Positions 49,834-58,983 of a stretch of DNA of 64,000 bases are shown here, one piece after another. The notes beneath the pieces were generated by a model. The model was not told the origin of the DNA. It did not search any database and saw only the letters and a program-made list of their open reading frames with translations. The DNA lies in the NCBI RefSeq assembly GCF_000767465.1, contig NZ_CP009293.1, positions 1-64,000 of the forward strand, read 5' to 3'. The first letter of the stretch is position 1. Every line of letters starts with the position of its first letter. Position numbers and translations under genes: made by a program. The stretch is from Novosphingobium pentaromativorans US6-1 (GTDB lineage: Bacteria; Pseudomonadota; Alphaproteobacteria; Sphingomonadales; Sphingomonadaceae).

Positions 49834-52341
49834 ATGACAGAAAAACTGCAACTCGAAATTCCCCTCATTCTTCCTGAAATCCCGGATTCGAGCGATGGTT
49901 GCGTCGATCGGTTGACTAAAAACCTGATTGCGCGACCGGGCATCGATCAGGCGCATATCCTTGCTCCTGAAGGGGATAAGCCGGCGCTGCTGTGCATCCA
50001 TTACGATCCGGAAGCGGTTTCCTTGTCGCGCATTCGCGATATTGCACGTGCCGCGGGCGCAGCGATCGCCGAGCGCTACGGTCACGTCCTCTGGTCGGTC
50101 AAAGGCATCGGACATCAGCGCAAGGCCCGCGCGGTCGGCGAGCAATTGCGAGCCCTGCCGGGAGTTCTGGAAGCCGACGCGAATGCCGCAGGCATGGTCC
50201 GTATCGAGTTCGATGTCGAACGGATTTCCGAGCGGAAACTTCAGGATGCTCTCGCAGCAATGAGCGTCCGCCAAACAAGGCGTTCTCTGGTCTTGCCGAC
50301 AAGCGATGCCCATGCCGGTCATGACCATGGGCCAGGGGAGCATGATCCCCACAAGGCTGCCGGAAAGGATGCCGGTCACGATCATGATCATGGCAATTTT
50401 CTGGGGCCGAACACCGAGTTGATCTTTGCGCTCGCTTGCGGCGCGCTGCTCGGCGTTGGCTTCGCCATCGAGAAGCTGGTTGCGGGCGCGCCGGGTTGGT
50501 TGCCGACCGCGCTCTATATTGCGGCCTATGTCTTCGGCGGCTTCTTTACGCTTCGCGAGGCAATCGACAATCTCAAGCGCCGCAAGTTCGAGATTGATAC
50601 ACTGATGCTGGTTGCGGCGGCCGGTGCTGCCGCGCTTGGCGCTTTCGCGGAAGGTGCCCTGCTGCTCTTTCTGTTCAGCCTCGGCCACGCTCTGGAACAT
50701 TATGCTATGGGCCGTGCGAAGCGGGCTATCGAGGCGCTGGCGGAACTGGCGCCTCAAACAGCACTGCTTCGCTTGCAAGAGGGTGGTACCAAGGAAGTAG
50801 CCGTCGAGGAGCTGGTGCTGGGCGATATTATCGTCGTCAAGCCCGACGCGCGTGTGCCAGCTGATGGTTTTATCACCAAGGGAGCGACCAGCATCAACCA
50901 GGCGCCCGTGACCGGCGAGAGTATGCCTGTCGATAAGCATGCCGTTCCAGATGAAAAAGCAGCCAGGGCCAACCCGGACCGAGTCGACGCGGCGAGCCGA
51001 ACATTTGCGGGAACGATCAACGGTAGCGGCTTGATCGAGATCGAGGTCACGCGTCTCTCAAGCGAAAGCACGCTTGCGAAGGTCGTCAAGATGGTCAGCG
51101 AAGCGGAGACGCAGAAGTCGCCGACACAGCGATTCACCGATCGCTTTGAACGGATCTTCGTTCCGCTAGTTCTTCTGCTGGCTTTCGCATTGCTGTTCGC
51201 TTGGGTCGTTGTAGATGAACCTTTCCGAGACAGCTTCTATCGTGCCATGGCGGTGCTGGTGGCCGCGAGCCCGTGCGCACTTGCGATCGCCACGCCGAGT
51301 GCGGTCCTTTCCGGTGTCGCGCGAGCCGCGCGTGGCGGCGTGCTGGTCAAAGGCGGTGCCCCCCTCGAATTGCTGGGATCATTGAAGGCCATTGCGTTCG
51401 ACAAGACCGGTACGCTGACGCGCGGCGAGCCGCATATTCAACGCATCGTGCCGGCAGCGGGCGTTACGCAGGAAGAATTAATGGCCATCGCGGTCGCGGT
51501 GGAGAGCCTTTCGGATCATCCGCTGGCGCAAGCGATAGCACGTGACGGACGCGACTATATCGGCGACCGCATGATACCCGAGGCGAGCAGTCTCAAGAGC
51601 ATGACGGGCAAGGGCGTGTCGGCGATTGTGGGCGAGGATGAAATCCTGATTGGCAAGCCCGAGATGTTCGGGGCTGATGGTCTTCCGGCGCTTTCGGATG
51701 AGATGAAGACGACAATCGAACTGCTGCGGGAAGGCGGCCAGACGACCATGATTGTGCGGCGCAACAATCGCGACCTGGGCGCGATCGGACTCATGGACAC
51801 GCCGCGAGACACCGCACGAGAAGCCCTTGAGCGGCTGCGTGCCATCGGTATCGAGCGGATGATCATGATTTCGGGGGATAACCAGCGGGCGGCCGAAGGC
51901 ATCGCCGCGCAGGTTGGACTGGACGAGGCATGGGGCGATCTCATGCCAGAAGACAAGGTCGAAGCGATCAAGAAGCTGCGCGGCGAGGCAAAGGTCGCGA
52001 TGGTAGGCGATGGTGTTAACGACGCTCCCGCCATGGCGAGCGCGACGGTAGGCATCGCCATGGGGGCCGCAGGATCAGACGTCGCGCTCGAGACGGCGGA
52101 TGTCGCCCTGATGGCCGATGACCTGTCGCATCTGCCGTTCGCGGTTGGCCTCAGTCGCACCACGCGGTCAGTAATCCGCCAGAATGTCTTCGTCAGCCTC
52201 GGCGTAGTCGCATTTCTGGTGCCGGCGACCATTCTCGGTCTCGGTATTGGTCCAGCGGTTGCGGTGCATGAGGGATCCACACTTTTGGTAGTGTTCAATG
52301 CGTTGCGGCTGCTTGCTTATCGCGACAGCAACGCTGCCTGA
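49834..52341 (+). CDS. Heavy-metal P1B-4-type ATPase
   Basis: An 835-residue metal-exporting ATPase. The N-terminal region (residues 1-150) has two degenerate HMA-like folds without CxxC, then a His-rich linker (HAGHDHGPGEHDPH and GHDHDHGN). Core motifs: VTGESMP, membrane site SPCALAIATP, FDKTGTLTRG, DHPLA and GDGVNDAPAMASATVG. The last helix has HEGSTLLVVFNALRLL. SPC with HEGS marks the P1B-4 group (Co/Zn/Cd). GTG at 49831 is an alternative start. No regulator gene adjoins it. Confidence 0.92.
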   Translation: MTEKLQLEIPLILPEIPDSSDGCVDRLTKNLIARPGIDQAHILAPEGDKPALLCIHYDPEAVSLSRIRDIARAAGAAIAERYGHVLWSVKGIGHQRKARAVGEQLRALPGVLEADANAAGMVRIEFDVERISERKLQDALAAMSVRQTRRSLVLPTSDAHAGHDHGPGEHDPHKAAGKDAGHDHDHGNFLGPNTELIFALACGALLGVGFAIEKLVAGAPGWLPTALYIAAYVFGGFFTLREAIDNLKRRKFEIDTLMLVAAAGAAALGAFAEGALLLFLFSLGHALEHYAMGRAKRAIEALAELAPQTALLRLQEGGTKEVAVEELVLGDIIVVKPDARVPADGFITKGATSINQAPVTGESMPVDKHAVPDEKAARANPDRVDAASRTFAGTINGSGLIEIEVTRLSSESTLAKVVKMVSEAETQKSPTQRFTDRFERIFVPLVLLLAFALLFAWVVVDEPFRDSFYRAMAVLVAASPCALAIATPSAVLSGVARAARGGVLVKGGAPLELLGSLKAIAFDKTGTLTRGEPHIQRIVPAAGVTQEELMAIAVAVESLSDHPLAQAIARDGRDYIGDRMIPEASSLKSMTGKGVSAIVGEDEILIGKPEMFGADGLPALSDEMKTTIELLREGGQTTMIVRRNNRDLGAIGLMDTPRDTAREALERLRAIGIERMIMISGDNQRAAEGIAAQVGLDEAWGDLMPEDKVEAIKKLRGEAKVAMVGDGVNDAPAMASATVGIAMGAAGSDVALETADVALMADDLSHLPFAVGLSRTTRSVIRQNVFVSLGVVAFLVPATILGLGIGPAVAVHEGSTLLVVFNALRLLAYRDSNAA

Positions 52342-52374
52342 CATCCAAATCCTTTTGATGAGAGGAGACAGAGA

Positions 52375-52668
52375 ATGAATGAAGCTTCTTCCAAGCAAAG
52401 TATGCTTTGTCCGGTCTGTCGGGTTCAACTGACTCTTTCCGAGCGGCAGAGTGTGGAGATTGATTATTGTCCGCAATGTCGGGGTGTCTGGCTCGATCGG
52501 GGTGAACTCGACAAAATCATCGAGCGCTCAGAACGTGTCGAAGAGCCTCGTGGTCGGCTTTCACCCAACTTTGACCGACAGCACAGTGACGATCGCAGGG
52601 GGCACGGGTACTCAGGTCATCATGGTGGTAAGCGGCGGCGCGGGTTTCTTTCCGAACTGTTCGACTGA
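52375..52668 (+). CDS. zf-TFIIB zinc-ribbon protein
   Basis: A 97-residue protein with the zf-TFIIB pattern: CPVCRVQL (Cys12 and Cys15), then DYCPQCRGVWLDRGELDKII. The tail is basic and His/Gly-rich (HGYSGHHGGKRRRGFLSELF). GAGGAGA precedes the start. It follows the ATPase by 33 bp and may be co-transcribed; function of the family is unknown, possibly zinc binding. Confidence 0.85.
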   Translation: MNEASSKQSMLCPVCRVQLTLSERQSVEIDYCPQCRGVWLDRGELDKIIERSERVEEPRGRLSPNFDRQHSDDRRGHGYSGHHGGKRRRGFLSELFD

Positions 52669-52826
52669 GAGCATGATCTTGCCACTGTCGGGTATCTTCT
52701 ACTCGTTTTGCGGTGTTGCAGGGGATGGTCAATCTTTCGAAGATTTCAGGCACAAGAGGAGCCGGAGGTTCTCCGCCTGACTGCGTGTTGCCCGGCGGCG
52801 AGATACTTGCTGGAGGATATGTTTGA

Positions 52827-53258
52827 TTGCCTAAGGTCCTGAGCAACGCTCTCCAGCAACGACTAAGTCGGGTTGGCGTTCATCATCGACGTCATCCTGT
52901 GAGCACGATCTGGACCTTGCGGCGATGGGCACTACTCGTGGTCGCGCTTTTAGCCGCAATTTATGCTGTTGATGTAGCGCAACCTTGGAATCCGGCGGTC
53001 ACTGAGTGCTTCAAGCTCGGATCGAGCTACTTCGAATCACATCAATCACCGGTTTCAGAGGGGAAGGCGGGTGATCACCACCATGCCGGATGTGAGGGAC
53101 CCGGCTTGATTGGGGTGTCAAGCGATGCCGCAGCAGAGTTCTCTTACTATCCAAGGAACCCAGCAGGATTGTCAGATTCAGTCGCGGCTGCAAGCTGGTC
53201 AGCCGGACCTAGGCTCAGGCCTCCCATAGATTCCCGATCCTCTCGCGTCATGTCCTGA
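52827..53258 (+). CDS. Small exported His-containing protein, third of its kind
   Basis: A 143-residue protein with a hydrophobic helix (RWALLVVALLAAIYAVDVA), a His segment (GDHHHAGCEG) and the C-terminal motif SAGPRLRPPIDS. The plan matches the proteins before both czc operons. The TTG start is supported by GGAGG ten bases upstream; the nearby ATG at 52819 is out of frame and closes at once. It may serve the P1B-ATPase upstream. Function unknown. Confidence 0.6.
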   Translation: MPKVLSNALQQRLSRVGVHHRRHPVSTIWTLRRWALLVVALLAAIYAVDVAQPWNPAVTECFKLGSSYFESHQSPVSEGKAGDHHHAGCEGPGLIGVSSDAAAEFSYYPRNPAGLSDSVAAASWSAGPRLRPPIDSRSSRVMS

Positions 53259-53422
53259 CGCCGCTTTGATAAATTACATTATTGCGCATCGGATATTTTC
53301 AGCAGTTGGGTTCGGGCTCTTTCGGGTCAGGAAGGTGCGTTGATGAACGCACGAGGCGGACGAAAAGCTTGGTGACCAATTCTGGTATCAGATGGGTGCA
53401 GCCATTGCTGACAGGATTAATT

Positions 53423-54112
53423 ATGCAAATTACTAACGATAAGTCCCCCGACGGGCGGGCGTTTGACTTGGGTTGGCATTCTGATCGACCGTTAAGTGTT
53501 TTCTTGGAGACTGCTCTTGTCGCGCCGCGACGAGGCGCAGTTCGTAAACTTTTGCGTCGTGCTCGCATGTCTCAGGCGCAGCGAACCGCCGACATTGCTT
53601 CTGCCCCCGATCGACTTGTCATGAGGGAGCACATTTTTCCGGAGGTCGCGCGTCGGGCTGGAAATATCCTATTCGTTGGTGTTCGTGCATATACGTGTGA
53701 ATATCCGGCTCAATTTGAGGAACACGGCGGTGTTTGCTGGACGCTGGACAAGGATCCTCACGCATCCGTGTATGGCGTCGAGGGGCGACACGAGACAGGT
53801 TGCGTGACAAAGATTGGCGAACTGTTCCCTGATACCGTGTTCAGGACGATCGTTCTGACTGGAGTGCTTGGTTTCGGGGTAAACCGCTTTTCGGACCAGT
53901 TGCGCTCCTTGGCGGCTTGTGCTGGCGCATTGGAGCTCGATGGAACTCTGATTCTGGGCTGGAATGACCGGCGCGTTCATTCTTCCTTGCTGGAGGAGGC
54001 CGCGTGCAGATGGTTTGATTTTCGAAACTTCGCACATCTTCCGCCCCGAATTTGGGTGACAGGGTATGACCACAACTTTGCCTTCTTGCGGCGGCGAGGC
54101 AGCGGAATGTGA
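53423..54112 (+). CDS. Methyltransferase-like protein, hypothetical
   Basis: About 229 residues. ILFVGVRAYTCEYPAQFEEH followed by GGVCWTLDKDP looks like a SAM-binding strand, Gly-loop and acidic end. TIVLTGVLGFGVNRFSDQLR and ELDGTLILGWND resemble motifs IV-VI of class I methyltransferases. No substrate domain is recognised. The ATG at 53423 is preferred; the frame opens 47 codons earlier without a site. It stands alone, ahead of the convergent ArsR-type gene. Confidence 0.45.
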   Translation: MQITNDKSPDGRAFDLGWHSDRPLSVFLETALVAPRRGAVRKLLRRARMSQAQRTADIASAPDRLVMREHIFPEVARRAGNILFVGVRAYTCEYPAQFEEHGGVCWTLDKDPHASVYGVEGRHETGCVTKIGELFPDTVFRTIVLTGVLGFGVNRFSDQLRSLAACAGALELDGTLILGWNDRRVHSSLLEEAACRWFDFRNFAHLPPRIWVTGYDHNFAFLRRRGSGM

Positions 54113-54208
54113 ACTGAGCCGCGAATAGATTGCGCACCGACGAGGAGCATTGCTTCGAAGCGTCACCCTTCGTTCGATCCGTCAGGGAGGAGTTTTCCGT
54201 CTTGGTCA

Positions 54209-54541
54209 CTACTTGGTGTCGCTCGACGGATGGGAGTCGGAATTCATTCGGTTTCGGCGCTCTGCCACCCGGGCGGGGAGAAGTTCGGTCGGCTCGGATA
54301 GGGCTGGGAAAACAGCGCTATAGATGATCGAGCGTTCTTCCCGGGGGCTTCCGACGAGGCCGGATTGCTCGCGCAGACTGAGATGGAATGAGATGCGCGA
54401 TGCAGGCGCGCCGCCCAAGGCTCGGGCGATAGCACCGGCGCATCGACCGTCGGTGCCGGCAACGACCAAAAGTCGCACGCTCCGAAGGCGGGTCTGGTTC
54501 GAAATGGCAGTGAAAGCAGTGAGCGCTTGATCTTCGTCCAT
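54209..54541 (-). CDS. ArsR/SmtB-family regulator
   Basis: A 110-residue winged-helix regulator: DQALTAFTAISNQTRLRSVR, then the recognition part GGAPASRISFHLSLREQSGL and the wing REERSIIYSAVF. The C-terminus after about residue 80 (SEPTELLPARVAERRNRMNS) lacks the DCC or His ligands usual there, so the tail may have been altered or the sensor site lost. It is divergent from the FTR1 gene with a candidate operator between them. Confidence 0.75.
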   Translation of the reverse strand: MDEDQALTAFTAISNQTRLRSVRLLVVAGTDGRCAGAIARALGGAPASRISFHLSLREQSGLVGSPREERSIIYSAVFPALSEPTELLPARVAERRNRMNSDSHPSSDTK

Positions 54542-54555
54542 AGGCCATTCAATGG

Positions 54556-54571
54556 TTCAGTATTACTTGAA
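54556..54571. promoter_or_regulatory. Candidate ArsR-type operator
   Basis: TTCAGTATTACTTGAA: TTCA and TGAA ends over an A+T-rich centre, in the gap between the ArsR-type gene and the FTR1 gene. It lies 15 bp before the regulator start. Consistent with an ArsR/SmtB operator but unproved. Confidence 0.35.
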
Positions 54572-54698
54572 ATGAAGCCGTCTGGACGAGCGGCGGGAAC
54601 AGAGCGATCGGATGAGCAATAACCGCATCGCCGCGCGCGAACCCGCGATCGGCGCCGCTTCGTGGCGAAACAGGGAGCAGTCCTTTCTAGGTCTGCTA

Positions 54699-56466
54699 AT
54701 GCGCTGCAGTCGCGACGCAATGCGACAAATCTTTTTGCTGTTTACGTTCCTGATGGTGGCATTTCCTTGCCTCAGTGCTCCGGCGTCGGCGCAGACGGCG
54801 CCCGCGCAAACCATCTGGCGGTTGCTTGACTATATCGCGGTCGATTATCCTGAAGCCGTCGAGAACGGAAAGGTGGTCAACCAAGCAGAGTTCGACGAGA
54901 TGGTCGAGTTTTCGTCCACCGCGAGCAAGCTGATCGGCGAACTGCCCGCGTCATCCGCGAAGGCCGAACTTTCCCGACAGGCGGCCCGCCTCGAACGGAT
55001 CGTCGCGTTTAAGTTGCCCGCACCGGCCATCGCTATGGCGGCGCGTGGCCTCGCCGCCGATCTCATCAAATCCTATCCGGTGCCCCTCGCCCCGACGCTT
55101 GCGCCGGACTTGGCGCGCGGCAAGGCGCTCTTTGCCGAACAATGCGCGAGTTGCCACGGCACCATCGGCAAGGGCGATGGTCCCCAGGCCGCGGGCCTCG
55201 ATCCGCCCGCGATCGCCTTCACCGACGAAGTGCGCGCGCGCGAACGCAGCATCTTCGCGCTCTATCAGGTGATCGAGCAGGGCCTGGACGGTACCGGCAT
55301 GGCAAGCTTCGCGAACCTGCCGCCGCAGGATCGCTGGGCGCTCGCTTTTTATGCCGGGTCGCTCGCCTATCCAGAAGAGCTGGTGGCAAGCGGTAAGGCG
55401 CTGTGGAATAGCGATGCCGATCTGCGCACACGTCTCGAGCTCGAGAAGCTGGTCGGCACGACGCCGGCCGCGCTGGCTGCAGAAATCGGCGAGGACAAAG
55501 CCCAAGCGCTGATGTCCTATTTGCGGCGCCATCCCGAAGCGGTCGCTGCAGCGCAGGCGACTGGCACGCTGACGTTGGCGCGTGCGAAGCTGGATGAAGC
55601 GCTTGCAGCTTACGGACGCGGTGAGCGCAAGGCCGCGACCGATCTGGCGCTGTCGGCTTATCTCGATGGGTTCGAGCCGGTCGAGGCGGTGCTTTCTGCG
55701 CGTGACAATGCGCTGATGATCCGCATCGAGGGCGCGATGGCGGACCTACGCGCTGCGATCGCGCGCGGTGAGCCGGTCGATACGGTCAGGGGGCATGCCG
55801 CAACGCTCGACGATCTGTTCGAAGACGCGGAAGGCGCCTTGGCACCAGGCGAAGCCTCTGCAACGTCGAGTTTCGTGGCCGCCTTCACCATCCTCGTCCG
55901 CGAGGGGCTGGAAGCGATCCTGATCGTCATCGCCATGATAACGTTCCTCGCCAAGGCTGATCGGCGCGACGTGCTTCCCTATGTCCATGGCGGGTGGATC
56001 GCTGCGCTCTTCGCCGGGGCCGGCACCTGGGCAGCCGCAACCTGGCTCATTACCATCAGTGGGGCGAGCCGCGAACTGACTGAAGGCTTTGGTGGCGTCT
56101 TCGCGGCGTTGGTGCTGCTGTGGGTCGGCATCTGGATGCATGGCAAGAGCAACGCTGATGCCTGGCAACGCTATATCCGCGACAAGCTCGGCCGAGCCCT
56201 CAACCGGCGCTCGGCCTGGTTCCTGTTCGCCCTGGCTTTCATTGTCGTGTATCGCGAGGTGTTTGAGACGATCCTGTTCTACGCGGCAATTTGGAGCCAG
56301 GGGAATGGCGGCGCGGTCGTCGCCGGTGCGTTCGCCGCGATCGCGGTGCTGGCGGTCATCGCCTTCGTCATGCTGCGCCACAGCCGCACGCTGCCGATTG
56401 GCAAGTTCTTCGCCTATAGCTCGGCGCTGATCGCGGTGTTGGCGGTGGTGCTGATCGGCAAGGGTA
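54699..56466 (+). pseudogene. Cytochrome c-FTR1 iron permease fusion, 5' part, split by IS21-type element
   Basis: Codes for the first 589 of 648 residues. A signal peptide (LLFTFLMVAFPCLSAPASAQ) is followed by a cytochrome c domain (haem motif CASCHG), a helical region, then the FTR1 permease with iron motifs REGLE (VREGLEAIL) and RExxE (YREVFETIL). The haem domain probably oxidises Fe(II) before uptake. At 56467 an IS21-family element enters, and the frame ends a few codons later (KGMSVGV). The last helix and tail are at 58805-58983. The start at 54699 is a choice; 54720 is possible. Confidence 0.85.
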
Positions 56467-56529
56467 TGTCAGTGGGCGTGTAATTCTCCGCGAAAGTGGG
56501 CTTTGAAAATTCCCTGATTGTTGGACGTG

Positions 56530-56571
56530 GTTGCCCAATGCGCCGGGGTTAACCCCGGCGCATTGGGCAAC
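56530..56571. repeat. 42-bp perfect palindrome before istA
   Basis: Arms of 21 bp (56530-56550 and 56551-56571) are exact complements with no spacer; the centre is GGGGTTAACCCC. It lies inside the left end of the IS21-type element, 42 bp before istA. In DNA it could form a cruciform; in RNA a hairpin that blocks read-in from FTR1 transcription. Confidence 0.85.
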
Positions 56572-56612
56572 GCCAAAATGGGCGCGATGACCTCCTGTGG
56601 GAGGCAGCGCCG

Positions 56613-57869
56613 ATGATCCGACTTGGAGAAGCCATGATGATACTGGAGTTGCACCGGCAGGGGCTGTCGGTGACGGCGATTGCGCGCCGAACGGGGCGCG
56701 ATCCCAAGACCGTGCGCAAATACATCGAGCGCGGCGTGGAGGTGCCGGCGTACGGCCCGCGCAAATTGGGTCGGCCTTGCAAGATCGCGCCCTACATGGA
56801 TTTCCTGCGCGAACGGGTGACGGCGTTCCCCGATCTGACGGCCTCGCGACTGACCCGCGAGATCAGGGAGATGGGCTATTCCGGCGCCTATACGGCGGTG
56901 AAGCGCTATCTGGCGGCGATCCGCCCCGAGCACGATCCCAAGCCCTACGAGGTTCGCTTCGAGACCAGGGCCGGCGTTCAGGGCCAGGTCGACTTCGCCC
57001 GCTTCGTCGTCGAGTTTACCGACGAACCGGGGGTGGTACGCATCGTCTGGCTGTTCAGCCTGGTGCTCGGCTACTCGCGCTTCCTGTTCGCCCGCTATGT
57101 CCTGCACCAGGACCTGCAGACGCTGCTGCGCTGTCACATGCAGGCCTTCGAGGCGCTGGGCGGCGTGCCGATCGAGATCCTCTACGACCGCATGAAGACG
57201 GCGGTGACCGGGGAGGACGACCAGGGGCACATCATCTACAATCGTTCGCTGCTGGGGCTGGCAAGGCACTACCGCTTCCAGCCCAGAGCCTGCCGTCCCT
57301 ACCGCGCCAAGACGAAGGGCAAGGTCGAACGGCCCTTCCGCTATATCCGGGAGGACTTCTTCCTCGGGCGATCCTTCCGCAACATGGAGGATCTCAACGC
57401 CCAGCTCATCGACTGGCTCGACACCGTTGCCAATGCGCGGGTGCACGGCACGACCCAGCGCGTGGTGACCGAGGCCTTCGCCGAAGAACAGGAAGAGCTG
57501 CAGCGCCTGCCCGAGCACCGCTTCAATGCGGTCCTGAAGCTCGAGCGGCGGGTCAGCCACGACGGGCTCGTGGCCGTCGGCGGCAATTATTACAGCGTTC
57601 CCGACCGAACGCGCCGGGTCGTCGAGATCGAGCAGCTGCCGGATCTGGTCCGCATCATCGACCGCGGCATCGTCGTTGCCGAACATCCCGTGCTCGAAGG
57701 GCGCCGACAATATCGCATCGACCGGCACCATCGCATGGGACGACCCACGTCGCGACCACAGGATCGGCCCATGACGGTGGTAGGACGGATCGGCGACCAT
57801 GTGCCGCTGCGCTCGCTGGCGGTCTACGAGGCCATCGGCGCGAGCCTCGCCATGGAGGGCCGGCCATGA
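56613..57869 (+). CDS. istA: IS21 transposase IstA
   Basis: A 418-residue DDE transposase. An N-terminal helix-turn-helix (QGLSVTAIARRTGRDPKTVR) is followed by catalytic Asp127 (GQVDFAR), Asp192 (LYDRMKTAV) and Glu239 (KGKVERPF), then a Mu-like C-terminal domain (GNYYSVP). The ATG overlaps nothing and gives the normal length. It works with IstB. Confidence 0.94.
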   Translation: MIRLGEAMMILELHRQGLSVTAIARRTGRDPKTVRKYIERGVEVPAYGPRKLGRPCKIAPYMDFLRERVTAFPDLTASRLTREIREMGYSGAYTAVKRYLAAIRPEHDPKPYEVRFETRAGVQGQVDFARFVVEFTDEPGVVRIVWLFSLVLGYSRFLFARYVLHQDLQTLLRCHMQAFEALGGVPIEILYDRMKTAVTGEDDQGHIIYNRSLLGLARHYRFQPRACRPYRAKTKGKVERPFRYIREDFFLGRSFRNMEDLNAQLIDWLDTVANARVHGTTQRVVTEAFAEEQEELQRLPEHRFNAVLKLERRVSHDGLVAVGGNYYSVPDRTRRVVEIEQLPDLVRIIDRGIVVAEHPVLEGRRQYRIDRHHRMGRPTSRPQDRPMTVVGRIGDHVPLRSLAVYEAIGASLAMEGRP

Positions 57870-58720
57870 ACGGCATGGCACCATCGGCGCGCGTCGACTC
57901 CATCCGCCGGAGCCTGGTCAACCTCAAGATGCCTCGCGCGCTCGAGATCCTCGACGCGACCCTGCGGCGTATCGAGCAGGGACAGATCGACGGAATCGAG
58001 GCGCTCGACGAGCTGCTGGGCGAAGAGCTGTCGCTGCGCGAGAACCGGCGGATCAAGGCGGCCCTGCGCATGGCCCGGCTGCCGGTCGTCAAAACCCTGG
58101 CCGGCTACGACTTCTCGTTCCAGCCATCGCTCGACCGTAACCGCATCCTGGCTCTCGCCGGCCTCGACTTCATCGAACGCGCCGAGGTCGTCCATCTGCT
58201 GGGCCCGCCCGGCACCGGGAAAAGCCACATTGCCACGGCACTCGCGGTCGAGGCGGTGCGCGCCGGCAAAGCGGTCTACTTCATCCCGCTCGCCGATCTG
58301 ATCGCTCAACTCACCAAGGCCGAGCGTGAAGGCACGCTCAGGGAGAAGATCCGCTTCCTCGCCCGGGCATCGCTGCTCGTCGTCGACGAGATCGGATACC
58401 TGCCGGTCACGCCCGGCGGCGCCAACCTGTTCTTCCAGCTCGTCAACGCCCGCTACGAAAAGGGCGCCATGATCCTCACCTCCAACCGCGGCTTCGCCGA
58501 ATGGGGCGACGTCTTCGGCGATCCCGTCGTTGCCACCGCACTGCTCGACAGGCTGCTACACCACGCCGTCGTGGTCCAGATCGAGGGCTCCAGCTACCGC
58601 ATGCGCGAGCACGCCGCGCTCGTTCCCGAAAACGTGCGCAACGGCGCCGCGTTCAATCCGCCGCCAAAACGCCGCGGACGACCACCGACGAAAGGAAAAT
58701 CCGATCACGAATACGGCTGA
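57866..58720 (+). CDS. istB: IS21 helper ATPase IstB
   Basis: A 284-residue AAA+ ATPase of the DnaC/IstB group. Walker A is GPPGTGKS (113-120), Walker B is LLVVDEIGYL, and sensor 1 is ILTSNRGF. Its ATG overlaps the istA stop (ATGA). It assembles the transposition complex and picks the target. The C-terminus is basic and proline-rich (PPPKRRGRPPTKGKS). Confidence 0.94.
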   Translation: MNGMAPSARVDSIRRSLVNLKMPRALEILDATLRRIEQGQIDGIEALDELLGEELSLRENRRIKAALRMARLPVVKTLAGYDFSFQPSLDRNRILALAGLDFIERAEVVHLLGPPGTGKSHIATALAVEAVRAGKAVYFIPLADLIAQLTKAEREGTLREKIRFLARASLLVVDEIGYLPVTPGGANLFFQLVNARYEKGAMILTSNRGFAEWGDVFGDPVVATALLDRLLHHAVVVQIEGSSYRMREHAALVPENVRNGAAFNPPPKRRGRPPTKGKSDHEYG

Positions 58721-58804
58721 TCACCGCAACACACCCAAACCACCAACATAGGGAATTTTAAGTGCCCACATCTGCGGAAACTTCGGTGCCCATTGACAAG
58801 GGTA

Positions 58805-58983
58805 CTGGCGCGCTGCAGGAAGCGGGCTATCTGCCGATCACGCCTTGGCCCGGTTTCCCACGCAGCGACCTGCTCGGGATTTATTCGACGCGTGAAACGA
58901 TCCTCGCGCAATTCGCTATGCTGGTGCTGCTCGCGCTCGGTTTCCTTTGGAACCGGCGTGCAGCGCAGGCGAGCGCCGCATGA
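58805..58983 (+). pseudogene. Cytochrome c-FTR1 iron permease, 3' part
   Basis: The last 59 codons of the split permease: TGALQEAGYLPITPWPGFPR, then the final helix (FAMLVLLALGFLWNR). These are usual FTR1 C-terminal features. There is no start of its own. Its stop overlaps the ATG of the next gene (ATGA at 58980-58983). Confidence 0.88.

Larger units (their letters stand above)
56467..58798 (+). mobile_element. IS21-family insertion sequence (2332 bp)
   Basis: The ends TGTCAGTGGGC (left) and TGTCAATGGGC (right, complement) are imperfect inverted repeats, each with a second GTGGGC copy about 20 bp further in. The flanks carry a 6-bp target duplication AGGGTA (56461-56466 and 58799-58804). It holds istA and istB, overlapping by ATGA, and a 42-bp palindrome ahead of istA. 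Removing the element and one AGGGTA restores the FTR1 frame (LIGKGTGALQEAG). Confidence 0.93.
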
